Source: an uncultured Bulleidia sp. | Lineage (GTDB): Bacteria > Bacillota_I > Bacilli_A > Erysipelotrichales > Erysipelotrichaceae | Length of the DNA: 64,000 nt | NCBI GenBank assembly: GCA_947087645.1 | Contig: CAMUDN010000003.1 | Coordinates: 102,277-166,276, forward strand | Direction of reading: 5' to 3' | Part shown: one piece after another, positions 19,083 to 26,861 of the stretch | How positions within the stretch are numbered: the stretch's first letter is position 1 | Layout: every line of letters begins with the position of its first letter | Notes under the pieces: generated by a model | What the model was told of the DNA's origin: nothing | The model's input: only the letters and a program-made list of their open reading frames with translations | Database searches by the model: none | Program-made: the position numbers and the translations under genes

Positions 19083-19113
19083 AAAAAGTCTACTTTTTAT
19101 ATTTAGTAGACTT
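19083..19113 (-). terminator. Intrinsic terminator of gltX (minus strand)
   Basis: Nine-bp inverted repeat: arms 19086-19094 and 19105-19113. On the minus strand it is followed by TTTTT (complement of 19083-19087). Confidence 0.8.
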
Positions 19114-19142
19114 AGATAATATTGAAATATTTTGTACTTGTT

Positions 19143-20600
19143 TTAGATATTGTTTTCTAATTGTTTGATTGATAGTTGAAGCCGTCTTAAAGTTTCTTGC
19201 TTGCCTAAAATATCAGCTATTTCAATAGCTCCACCAGGTGTAAATTGCTTACCACTAATAGCTAAACGTAAAGGGAATAATACTTGTCCATTTTTCATTC
19301 CTAATTTGCTAGGTAAAGCCATTAATGTATCATGTAAATTTATTTCTGACCAATCATCCAGTTTTTCTAATACAGGTTGAATAGCTTTTAAAGCTACTAA
19401 AGCTATTTCATTATTTGTTTTCATTTTTTTATTTTGGTAAAGGCTATTATCATAGCTTGGAAATTGATCAAAGAAATCAACCATTTCTGGTATTTGTATT
19501 AGTGTTTCTGCTCGATTTTGTAATATTTTAGCAATCTTTTTAATGACAAATGAGCCATGTACACCTTGTTTAATATAAGGCGTAACTAATTTTGTATATT
19601 GATCAAGATCCATATTTCTTAACCATTGGGCATTAACCCAAGTTAATTTATTTAAATCGAAGATAGCACCAGATGTTCCTATGTGTTTAACATTAAAAGC
19701 ATTAACTAGTTCAGCTAAAGTATAAATTTCTTTTGAACTATCAGGTGCCCAACCAAGTAAGGCAATATAATTTAAGATAGCTTCTGGTAAATAACCTTTT
19801 TTAATTAAATCTTGAAAAGAAGCATCACCATTACGTTTAGAAAGTTTTGTTGTTTCATCTTTCATAACAGGTGGACAATGAATATAAGTTGGAATAGACC
19901 AGCCAAAAGCTTGGTAGATCAAGTTATACTTAGGTGTTGAACTTAAATATTCCATTCCTCTTACAACATGTGTAATATGCATGGTATGATCATCAATAAT
20001 ATTTGCAAAATTATAAGTAGGAAAACCATCAGATTTTAATAAAATTGACTCATCTAAAGTATTATTTTCAACTGTAATATGACCAAATACTTCATCGTCA
20101 AAAGAAGTTGTTCCCTGATCAGGAATAGTTTGGCGAACTACATATTTTTCACCATTTGCTATCCGTCTGGCACATTCATCAGCACTCAAACATTTACATG
20201 GATCATCATATTTAAAACTTTCTTTACGAGCTGCTTGTAATTCCCGTTGTGCATTAATCATTTCTTCATCACAGAAACAATAATGTGCACCTTTACGAGC
20301 AATTAATTCTTTAGCATATTTTTGATAAATACCGGAATGCATTCTTTCGGATTGAACATAAGGACCATACTCACCACCAACACTAGGACCTTCATCAAAT
20401 TTTAAATGACATTGTTCAAGTGTTTGATAAATAATATCTGTAGCTCCATTGACTAAACGTCCTTGGTCAGTATCTTCAATACGCAAAATAAAAACACCAT
20501 CAGGATCTTTTTTAGCAATTAGATAAGTGTATAGAGCAGTTCTTAAATTACCAATATGCATATAGCCGGTTGGGCTAGGGGCAAATCTTGTTCTTCTCAT
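19143..20600 (-). CDS. gltX: Glutamyl-tRNA synthetase
   Basis: 485 residues, the usual bacterial GluRS length. The class I signature is PSPTGYMHIGNLRTALY and the KMSKS-type motif is KLSKRNGD. AAAGGAG lies 6 nt before the start on the minus strand and a TATAAT box is at 20629-20624. The gene stands alone and diverges from a tRNA-Gln gene. No glutaminyl-tRNA synthetase is in the window; Firmicutes generally make Gln-tRNA by GluRS mischarging followed by GatCAB, so this enzyme may charge both tRNAs. Confidence 0.97.
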   Translation of the reverse strand: MRRTRFAPSPTGYMHIGNLRTALYTYLIAKKDPDGVFILRIEDTDQGRLVNGATDIIYQTLEQCHLKFDEGPSVGGEYGPYVQSERMHSGIYQKYAKELIARKGAHYCFCDEEMINAQRELQAARKESFKYDDPCKCLSADECARRIANGEKYVVRQTIPDQGTTSFDDEVFGHITVENNTLDESILLKSDGFPTYNFANIIDDHTMHITHVVRGMEYLSSTPKYNLIYQAFGWSIPTYIHCPPVMKDETTKLSKRNGDASFQDLIKKGYLPEAILNYIALLGWAPDSSKEIYTLAELVNAFNVKHIGTSGAIFDLNKLTWVNAQWLRNMDLDQYTKLVTPYIKQGVHGSFVIKKIAKILQNRAETLIQIPEMVDFFDQFPSYDNSLYQNKKMKTNNEIALVALKAIQPVLEKLDDWSEINLHDTLMALPSKLGMKNGQVLFPLRLAISGKQFTPGGAIEIADILGKQETLRRLQLSIKQLENNI

Positions 20601-20651
20601 GCGTTTCTCCTTTAATATCTTTAATATTATACCGTTAAGTTACTAAAATAG

Positions 20652-20679
20652 TTGAATTTTACGAAAAAAACTTTATAAT
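20652..20679 (+). promoter_or_regulatory. Promoter of tRNA-Gln
   Basis: TTGAAT (20652-20657), 16-nt spacer, TATAAT (20674-20679), 11 nt before the tRNA 5' end. Confidence 0.7.
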
Positions 20680-20690
20680 AAGATCGATAT

Positions 20691-20762
20691 TGGGGTATAG
20701 CCAAGCGGTAAGGCAACTGGCTCTGAACCAGTCATGCGTGAGTTCGAATCTCTCTACCCCAG
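20691..20762 (+). tRNA. tRNA-Gln(CUG)
   Basis: 72-nt cloverleaf. Acceptor TGGGGTA (20691-20697) pairs with TACCCCA (20755-20761), discriminator G. The anticodon arm is ACTGG-CTCTGAA-CCAGT, giving anticodon CUG (reads CAG). The T arm is GTGAG-TTCGAAT-CTCTC with one T-T mismatch. The U1-A72 pair is typical of tRNA-Gln. CCA is not encoded. Confidence 0.95.
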
Positions 20763-20764
20763 CT

Positions 20765-20783
20765 GCGCTCTTGCGCTTTTTTT
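20765..20783 (+). terminator. Short terminator-like hairpin after tRNA-Gln
   Basis: GCGC-TCTT-GCGC followed by seven T residues. The stem is only 4 bp, so termination may be partial and rdgB could be read through from the tRNA promoter; no other clear promoter for rdgB is seen. Confidence 0.5.
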
Positions 20784-20798
20784 ATATTAAGAGGTATG

Positions 20799-21407
20799 AT
20801 GAACTTGATGGATAAAGAAATTATTATTGCAACTAAGAATCAACATAAAGTCCTTGAATTTAGAAAAATGCTTGAACCACTTGGTTTTAGTGTTAAAAGT
20901 TTATTTGATTTTCCTCATTTTCCGGATATTAGCGAGGATGGATTTAGCTTTGAAGATAATGCTCGTATAAAAGCCGAAACAGCAACTAATTTATTAAATA
21001 AAATGGTTATTAGTGATGATTCGGGTTTAGAAATTGATGCTTTTGGTGGACAACCAGGTATATATTCAGCTCGTTGGTTAGGAACATTAACACCATATAT
21101 TTATAAAAATAAAGTTATTCTTGATCGTTTACAAGGTGAAAGTAATCGCAAAGCAAGGTATGTTTGTGTTTTAGCTCTTGCAAGACCAAATCATGAAACA
21201 ATTTATTTTCGTGGTGAATGTGATTTAGAAGTTGCTTATGAAGCGCATGGCTTAAATGGATTTGGCTATGATCCGATAATGATTGATCCGCTTAGTCATA
21301 AGACTTTAGCAGAATTAAGTGAAGATGAAAAAAATGCTATTTCTCATAGAGGAAAGGCAGTTAGACAATTAAAGGCGTGGTTAGAAAAAGAATATGGCAA
21401 AAATTAA
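20799..21407 (+). CDS. rdgB: Non-canonical purine NTP pyrophosphatase (RdgB/HAM1)
   Basis: About 200 residues. It hydrolyses dITP, ITP and XTP to monophosphates and so keeps deaminated purines out of DNA and RNA. Family motifs: IIIATKNQHKVLEF at the N-terminus, VISDDSGLEIDAFGGQPGIYSAR, GFGYDPI, and a C-terminal SHRGKAVRQL. Start codons at 20796, 20799 and 20808 are all possible after GAGG (20791-20794); the third gives the most typical N-terminus and the second the most acceptable spacing. It overlaps the next gene by 14 bp. Confidence 0.95.
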   Translation: MNLMDKEIIIATKNQHKVLEFRKMLEPLGFSVKSLFDFPHFPDISEDGFSFEDNARIKAETATNLLNKMVISDDSGLEIDAFGGQPGIYSARWLGTLTPYIYKNKVILDRLQGESNRKARYVCVLALARPNHETIYFRGECDLEVAYEAHGLNGFGYDPIMIDPLSHKTLAELSEDEKNAISHRGKAVRQLKAWLEKEYGKN

Positions 21408-22068
21408 ATCGTTTTTAGTTGGTTTTTGTTTTAGCCTTTTTATATTATTGACAACTATTGATCTGGTTGCTTTTAATCCATACTTTTTTAAAAAATCTTA
21501 TCAGCAGGAGAAGACAAGTGAGATTGTGAAAATGAGTGATAATGATTTATGGCAAGCAACTAATACCTTATTAACGTATTTAAAAGGTCAAAGAGAAGAT
21601 ATAATAGTTAAAGCTAGAATAAATGGTAATGAAAGAAATGTTTTTAATGAACGAGAAATAGCTCATATGGTTGATGTTAAAAGACTTTATCAAAAGGCTA
21701 TGATGGTGCGTATGTTTAGTTTATTGTTATTAACAATTATTCTTCTATATGAATTTTTTCAAGATCAAAAACATTTTTTAACTTTCTTATACACTGCTTT
21801 TAAGCAAGGTTTAGCCGGCTTTGGTTTACTTATTTTAATCATAAGTATATATGCATTAACTGGTTTTGAAACTTTTTGGCTTAATTTTCATTATCTTTTT
21901 TTTGATAATGACTTATTTTTACTTGATCCTAATACTTCTATTATGATTAATATGTTTCCAGAAAATTTTTTCTTTAATTTAGTTATGTATATTATTGTGA
22001 TTTTTGTATTATTCAATTTGATTATATATATTATTTTTGATTTTTTGAAAAAAAGGAGATTAGTATGA
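21394..22068 (+). CDS. TIGR01906/DUF1461 family integral membrane protein
   Basis: 224 residues with four or five hydrophobic segments (about 7-25, 105-122, 140-160, 195-218). The extracytoplasmic part carries the family's hallmark FNEREIAHMVDVK. Function is unknown in the family. It overlaps rdgB by 14 bp and trmL by 4 bp, so it is made in the same operon. Confidence 0.85.
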   Translation: MAKIKSFLVGFCFSLFILLTTIDLVAFNPYFFKKSYQQEKTSEIVKMSDNDLWQATNTLLTYLKGQREDIIVKARINGNERNVFNEREIAHMVDVKRLYQKAMMVRMFSLLLLTIILLYEFFQDQKHFLTFLYTAFKQGLAGFGLLILIISIYALTGFETFWLNFHYLFFDNDLFLLDPNTSIMINMFPENFFFNLVMYIIVIFVLFNLIIYIIFDFLKKRRLV

Positions 22069-22592
22069 TAAATATTGTTTTATATGAACCGGAAATACCG
22101 AGTAATACAGGTAATATTATGCGTACATGTGCAGCTTTTAATATGCGTTTGCATTTAATTGAACCATTAGGTTTTCATTTAGATGAAAAGCACTTAAAAA
22201 GAGCAGGTATGGATTATCGTAAAGATGTTCATTTTAAGACTTACATGAATTGGTCTACTTTTTTAGCTGAACATGGTGATAAAGGTGTTTTTTATTATGT
22301 GACCCGTTATGGCAAGCATACGCCAGATGCATATCATTATTCTAATGATAAAGATATTTACTTAATTTTTGGTAAAGAAAGTACTGGAATTCCTAAAGAA
22401 ATATTAGCTCAAAACTTAGATTATTGTTTGAGAATTCCTATGGTTCCGAATGCTCGTTCTTTAAATTTAAGTAATTGTGTAGCAATATGTGCTTATGAAG
22501 TTATTAAGCAATTATCATATACTGATTTGAGTGAAGTCGAAGTTATTAAAGGAGAAAATTTTTTAAACCAATTTAAAAATGTAGATAAATAG
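22065..22592 (+). CDS. trmL: tRNA (cytidine/uridine-34 2'-O)-methyltransferase TrmL
   Basis: 175-residue SPOUT methyltransferase that 2'-O-methylates the wobble base of tRNA-Leu isoacceptors. Motifs: EPEIPSNTGNIMRTC near the N-terminus, LIFGKESTGIP, and RIPMVPNARSLNLSNCVAI at the trefoil knot. The length is that of the family. It overlaps the upstream membrane protein by 4 bp. Confidence 0.95.
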   Translation: MINIVLYEPEIPSNTGNIMRTCAAFNMRLHLIEPLGFHLDEKHLKRAGMDYRKDVHFKTYMNWSTFLAEHGDKGVFYYVTRYGKHTPDAYHYSNDKDIYLIFGKESTGIPKEILAQNLDYCLRIPMVPNARSLNLSNCVAICAYEVIKQLSYTDLSEVEVIKGENFLNQFKNVDK

Positions 22593-22601
22593 AGGTATGA
22601 A

Positions 22602-22808
22602 ATGATTGAATCAGTGAATGATTTTATGTCAATGATAGTAATTATCTTAACAATTCTGATAGGCTTTTATTTTTTATTGAAAAATATAATTAAAAAAAAG
22701 TTTTTGCCAAAAAGTAAAAATGAATATTACACACTTATTGGTGCTATGATAGATGAGCGTACAAAAAGGAAGGAGAAGAAACATTATTATGATTCAAGAA
22801 AGTATTAA
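22602..22808 (+). CDS. Small single-pass membrane protein, unknown
   Basis: 68 residues: one transmembrane segment (about 9-28), then a strongly basic tail rich in K, R and Y. GAGG lies 6 nt before the ATG. It sits between trmL and ridA and overlaps the start of the latter by 20 bp. No family is recognised. Confidence 0.6.
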   Translation: MIESVNDFMSMIVIILTILIGFYFLLKNIIKKKFLPKSKNEYYTLIGAMIDERTKRKEKKHYYDSRKY

Positions 22809-23235
22809 TTCAAAATCTTTATTTCATTATGATGTAAGTTCTTCAGCTGTGAAAAGTGGTGATGCAATTTATATCTCAGCACAATTACCAATTGATAAAG
22901 ATGGACAATTGATTAGTGATAATATCATTAAACAAACGATAAAATGTTTAGATAATATTGCAATTATTTTACAAGAAGCAGGCTTAAATATGACATATGT
23001 TTTAGCAATGAAAATATATTTAAGTGATATTGATGATTTAGCAATTGTTAACCGTAAATTAGCTACTTATTTTAAACCACCATATCCAGCTCAAACAGTA
23101 ATTGCTGTTTCAGCTTTACCTTTTAAAGCTAAAATCCAGATTGAAGCTTTCGCAATTGATACAAGAGCAATTGAACTGATGATTTCGGCAGAACAGAATT
23201 GTGATCAAAAAGTATGTACAATAAAAGATGAATAG
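22789..23235 (+). CDS. RidA/YjgF/Rid family protein
   Basis: 148 residues from ATG 22789, downstream of AAGGAG (22770-22775). The Rid fold is seen in FHYDVSSSAVKSGDAIYISAQLPID, IIKQTIKCLDNIAIILQEAG and PPYPAQTVIAVSALP. RidA proteins deaminate reactive enamine/imine intermediates from PLP enzymes. In place of the catalytic arginine motif TR..V.V..LP there is QTVIAVSALP, so imine deaminase activity is uncertain. A C-terminal extension of about 20 residues holds two cysteines (QNCDQKVC) and is not part of the usual fold. Confidence 0.85.
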   Translation: MIQESINSKSLFHYDVSSSAVKSGDAIYISAQLPIDKDGQLISDNIIKQTIKCLDNIAIILQEAGLNMTYVLAMKIYLSDIDDLAIVNRKLATYFKPPYPAQTVIAVSALPFKAKIQIEAFAIDTRAIELMISAEQNCDQKVCTIKDE

Positions 23236-23253
23236 ATGATAAGGAATGGTAAT

Positions 23254-24129
23254 ATGCTTAAAATTTTAAATGTTCGCTTTGTAAAAAAAGATATTCGTAA
23301 TATTTTATTAATTACATTATCTGCTCTTTTATATGCTTATGGTATGGAAACATTTGTTAAATCAGGAAATTTATATCCGAGTGGTTTTGCTGGTATATCA
23401 ATTTTATTGATTCAAATTGTACATGATATAAGTGGCTTTTCAATTTCTTTTTCCTTTGTTTATTTTTCATTAAATATTATTATCACTTTTATTGTTTGGA
23501 AAAAAATAGGACATAAATTTATTCTTTTTTCTTTGCTTTGGTATAGTCTTGTTTCTTTTTTTATGGTAATTATGAACTTTAGTGTGATCACAGATGATCC
23601 ATTATTGATTTCTGTTTTTGGCGGTATTCTAAATGGTTTTGCAATTGGTATTGCTTTAAATGCTAATGCATCAAGTGGTGGTTTAGATTTTGTGGCAATT
23701 GATTTAAGTGCTCGTTTGAATAAGCCAACATGGAATTATATTTTATGCTTGAATGCAATTGTCTTAGCTATTGCTGGTTATCGGCGTGGTTGGAGTTTAG
23801 CTCTATATTCAATTATTTTTCAGTTTGCTTCAACTCAAATTGTAAATGAAATGTATTCTCGTTATAAATTATCACGTTTGGAAATTATTACTGATTATCC
23901 AGATGATGTTGCTAAAATCATTTTTAAATATTATCGTCATGGTATAACTTTAACTAAAGTTATGGGCGTATATAAGCATCACGAACATAATTTATTGACC
24001 TTGACGGTTAATCAGATACAAGTGGCGAATATTATTAAAATTGTTAAGCGAACTGATCCAACCGCATTTATGACGGTTTATGGTGTTGAAAAAGTAATCG
24101 GTAATTTTTATCAGCAACCAGTTGAGTAA
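23254..24129 (+). CDS. YitT family membrane protein (DUF161 + DUF2179)
   Basis: 291 residues from ATG 23254, which follows AAGGAATGG by 5 nt; ATG 23236 is in frame but has no ribosome site. Five or six hydrophobic segments (about 15-190) carry SGNLYPSGFAGISILL and the ASSGGLDFVA signature. The cytoplasmic C-terminal DUF2179 domain holds ITDYPDDVAKII and the HGITL segment. Members may be transporters, but no substrate is established. Confidence 0.92.
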   Translation: MLKILNVRFVKKDIRNILLITLSALLYAYGMETFVKSGNLYPSGFAGISILLIQIVHDISGFSISFSFVYFSLNIIITFIVWKKIGHKFILFSLLWYSLVSFFMVIMNFSVITDDPLLISVFGGILNGFAIGIALNANASSGGLDFVAIDLSARLNKPTWNYILCLNAIVLAIAGYRRGWSLALYSIIFQFASTQIVNEMYSRYKLSRLEIITDYPDDVAKIIFKYYRHGITLTKVMGVYKHHEHNLLTLTVNQIQVANIIKIVKRTDPTAFMTVYGVEKVIGNFYQQPVE

Positions 24130-24160
24130 AATGATTAATTTTTATTTTTTATAGATAAAT

Positions 24161-24184
24161 AAAAAAGAAGTATTTCTACTTCTT
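24161..24184 (-). terminator. Intrinsic terminator of trpS (minus strand)
   Basis: AAGAAGTA (24165-24172) / TACTTCTT (24177-24184), loop TTTC. On the minus strand the stem is followed by TTTTTT. It may also stop convergent transcription from yitT. Confidence 0.75.
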
Positions 24185-24187
24185 AAA

Positions 24188-25174
24188 TTAGATGGTCATA
24201 CCCATCTTTTTTTGTACTTGCATGAGTTTTTTAGAAGCAATCGCATTGGCTTTTTGAGCACCTTCTTTAAGAATTTCTTTAACATATCCTGCTTCTTCAA
24301 TTTTTTTGTAATTAGCTTGAATCATTTCTAATTCATGTACGACACTGTCAGCTACTACTTTTTTAAATTCACCATAACCTTTACCTTTAAATTCTTCTTC
24401 TATTTCGAGCATTGCTTTATCTTGATTTAATGAAGAATAAATTTGCATTAAATTGGAAATGCCTGGTTGATTAATAGGGTCATAATGTACTTTAGCAACC
24501 ATGTCAGTGACAGCTGACATGATTTTTTTACGTGCTATTTTAGGATCATCTAACAAATAGATAATACCTTTTTCACCATCATCTGACTTTGACATTTTTT
24601 TCTGTGGATTTTGTAAAGACATAATACGTGCTCCAACTTTAGCAATAAGTGGTTTGGGGATAATAAAATTACAACCATATTTATTATTCATTCTTTCTGC
24701 AAGATCACGTGTTAATTCCACATGTTGTTTTTGATCCTCACCTACTGGTACATATGCTGGATCATATAATAATATATCTGCTGCCATTAATGATGGATAT
24801 GTATAAATACCGCCAGTCAGTAAGGTTTCACCTTTAGCTTGTTTATCTTTAAACTGAGTCATACGATTTAATTCACCAAGATATGTATTTGAAGTCATAA
24901 TGAAACCTAACTGAGCGTGTGCTGGAACATCAGTTTGTAAAAAAATAGTTGCTTTATGAGGATCTAACCCACAAGCTAGGTATAATAAAATACAATCTTT
25001 TAAATTTTTCTTTAATATTTTGGGATCTTGGGGCAATGTAATACAATGTAAATTAGCAATAAAGACAAACATTTCATATTCGTCTTGTAATTTTACAAAA
25101 TTTTTCAAAGCACCAATATAATTGCCTAAATGGAGTTGACCAGTAGGCTTTATACCACTTAACATTCTTTCCAT
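24188..25174 (-). CDS. trpS: Tryptophanyl-tRNA synthetase
   Basis: 328 residues, standard bacterial TrpRS length. N-terminal SGIKPTGQLHLGNYIGAL carries the HIGH-type motif (HLGN). The GEDQKQHVELTRDLAERMN segment and KKMSKSDDGEKG (KMSKS) are intact. GAGG lies about 5 nt before the ATG on the minus strand. It is transcribed divergently from spx. No T-box is seen before it, unlike leuS and alaS. Confidence 0.97.
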   Translation of the reverse strand: MERMLSGIKPTGQLHLGNYIGALKNFVKLQDEYEMFVFIANLHCITLPQDPKILKKNLKDCILLYLACGLDPHKATIFLQTDVPAHAQLGFIMTSNTYLGELNRMTQFKDKQAKGETLLTGGIYTYPSLMAADILLYDPAYVPVGEDQKQHVELTRDLAERMNNKYGCNFIIPKPLIAKVGARIMSLQNPQKKMSKSDDGEKGIIYLLDDPKIARKKIMSAVTDMVAKVHYDPINQPGISNLMQIYSSLNQDKAMLEIEEEFKGKGYGEFKKVVADSVVHELEMIQANYKKIEEAGYVKEILKEGAQKANAIASKKLMQVQKKMGMTI

Positions 25175-25236
25175 AAATACCTCAATTCTTTCTTTATTTA
25201 ATCATAAAATAAGGTATATCTCAATTACTTATTTAA

Positions 25237-25245
25237 TGTTATACT
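25237..25245 (+). promoter_or_regulatory. Extended -10 promoter of spx
   Basis: TGT-TATACT (25237-25245), followed after 21 nt by ATG; ribosome site GAGGAGG at 25254-25260. No clear -35. Confidence 0.6.
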
Positions 25246-25266
25246 AACTTAGCGAGGAGGTAATAA

Positions 25267-25698
25267 ATGATAGTTGTTTATACATCACCGGGCTGTGCCA
25301 GTTGTCGCAAAGTTAAGGCTTGGTTAAATAAGCGTCAATTACCTTATATCGAAAAAAATATCTTTAAGATTTTATTAAATGATCAGGAAATTAAACATTT
25401 ACTAATGCGGTCTGAAAATGGATCAGATGATATTATTTCTAAACGTTCAAAAATTATTCAGGAGAGTCATATTGATTTAGATGCGATGACAGTTGATGAA
25501 TTGGTACAATTTGTTAAAAAGAATCCATCTGTTTTAAAAAGACCGATAATTATTTCGGAAAATAGCTTTCAAGTTGGTTATGATGAAGAAGAAATGGGCG
25601 TTTTTGTGCCACGTGAATTAAGAAAAATTGCTCATTTATCATGTAATGAAAGTTGTCCTAATTATGCACTTTGTCAACATGTGAAAGATGATGACTGA
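25267..25698 (+). CDS. spx: Spx/ArsC family transcriptional regulator with cysteine-rich tail
   Basis: 143 residues, ArsC-like thioredoxin fold. The redox switch CxxC is C10-C13 in SPGCASCRK, and LKRPIIISENSFQVGYDEEE is the family's core. Spx binds the RNA polymerase alpha C-terminal domain and redirects transcription under disulfide stress. The length exceeds the usual 131-132 residues: the tail adds C126, C130, C136 and H138 in CNESCPNYALCQH, a possible second thiol or metal site. It precedes mnmA by 26 bp and may share its transcript. Confidence 0.88.
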   Translation: MIVVYTSPGCASCRKVKAWLNKRQLPYIEKNIFKILLNDQEIKHLLMRSENGSDDIISKRSKIIQESHIDLDAMTVDELVQFVKKNPSVLKRPIIISENSFQVGYDEEEMGVFVPRELRKIAHLSCNESCPNYALCQHVKDDD

Positions 25699-25724
25699 AG
25701 ATTATTTATGTTAAGGTATGGTAT

Positions 25725-26861
25725 ATGAAAGTTTTAGTTGGTTTATCAGGTGGGGTAGATTCAGCCATTGCGGCTTATTTATTAAAAAAACAGGGTTATG
25801 ATGTAACCTGTGCTTTTATGCGTAACTGGGATAGTAGTGCAAATGGTGATTTTGCTGGTAATCCAACCTTGAATGATCCTATTTGTTCGCAAGAAAAAGA
25901 TTATAATGATGCTAAAGCAGTTGCCCATAAGCTAGGATTGCCATTACTACGTGTTGATTTTATTAAAGAATATTGGGATGATGTTTTTAAAACTTTTCTA
26001 GCTGAATATCAAGAAGGAAGAACGCCTAACCCGGATATTTTATGTAATCGTTATATTAAGTTTAATGAGTTCATGCATTTTGCGTGGAAAAATGGTTTTA
26101 CAACATTAGCTACTGGGCATTATGCTAAAATAGTAGTCAATAATAAAGGACAACATCTACTTGCAAAAGCAGATGATAGTAATAAAGATCAATCATACTT
26201 TTTAGCAGAAATAGATCGAAAAGTTTTAGATTATGTTCTTTTTCCTTTAGCAACAATTGAAAAATCATATGTTCGTAAAATTGCAATGGAACTAAATTTA
26301 TCAATTGCTAAAAAGAAAGATAGTACTGGTATTTGTTTTATCGGGGAACGTAATTTTCGCGAATTTTTATCTAATTATTTGCCTATGCAGAAAGGTAAAA
26401 TTATTAATATTGTGGATCAGCAAGTTGTTGGGGAACATAAAGGTGTCTTGTATTATACAATTGGTCAGCGTAAAGGACTTGATATTGGTGGCGTTGGACC
26501 TTTCTTTGTCGTAGCTAAAAATGTTCATAAAAATATTTTATATGTCGTTGATGATAAGCATCAGGAATGGTTAAAAAGTGATGCATGCTTAGTTAAAAAA
26601 GTTAATTTTTTAGCTGATCATAATTATCCTTTTAATGCCTATGCTAAATTTCGCTATCGTCAAAATGATCAAGCAGTGAAAGTACAAAAGGTTGATGAAG
26701 AAACACTTTTATTGTCATATCCTCAAGGTATATCAGCAGTAACTCCAGGGCAAGAAGCGGTTATTTATGATCATGATATTGTTGTAGCTGGTGGACAAAT
26801 TGATATTGTTTATAAAAATAATGAAGATTTAATGAAGAAAATTATCCAAACAGGTGATTAA
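25725..26861 (+). CDS. mnmA: tRNA-specific 2-thiouridylase MnmA
   Basis: 378 residues. It thiolates U34 of tRNA-Lys, -Glu and -Gln. The PP-loop is GLSGGVDSAIAA; NPDILCNRYIKF carries the first catalytic cysteine, ATGHYAK and DQSYFLAEI follow, and STGICFIGERNFREFL has the second cysteine. The length is close to the 360-375 usual. No IscS-like desulfurase is adjacent in the window. It abuts recD2 with a 1-bp overlap. Confidence 0.97.
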   Translation: MKVLVGLSGGVDSAIAAYLLKKQGYDVTCAFMRNWDSSANGDFAGNPTLNDPICSQEKDYNDAKAVAHKLGLPLLRVDFIKEYWDDVFKTFLAEYQEGRTPNPDILCNRYIKFNEFMHFAWKNGFTTLATGHYAKIVVNNKGQHLLAKADDSNKDQSYFLAEIDRKVLDYVLFPLATIEKSYVRKIAMELNLSIAKKKDSTGICFIGERNFREFLSNYLPMQKGKIINIVDQQVVGEHKGVLYYTIGQRKGLDIGGVGPFFVVAKNVHKNILYVVDDKHQEWLKSDACLVKKVNFLADHNYPFNAYAKFRYRQNDQAVKVQKVDEETLLLSYPQGISAVTPGQEAVIYDHDIVVAGGQIDIVYKNNEDLMKKIIQTGD

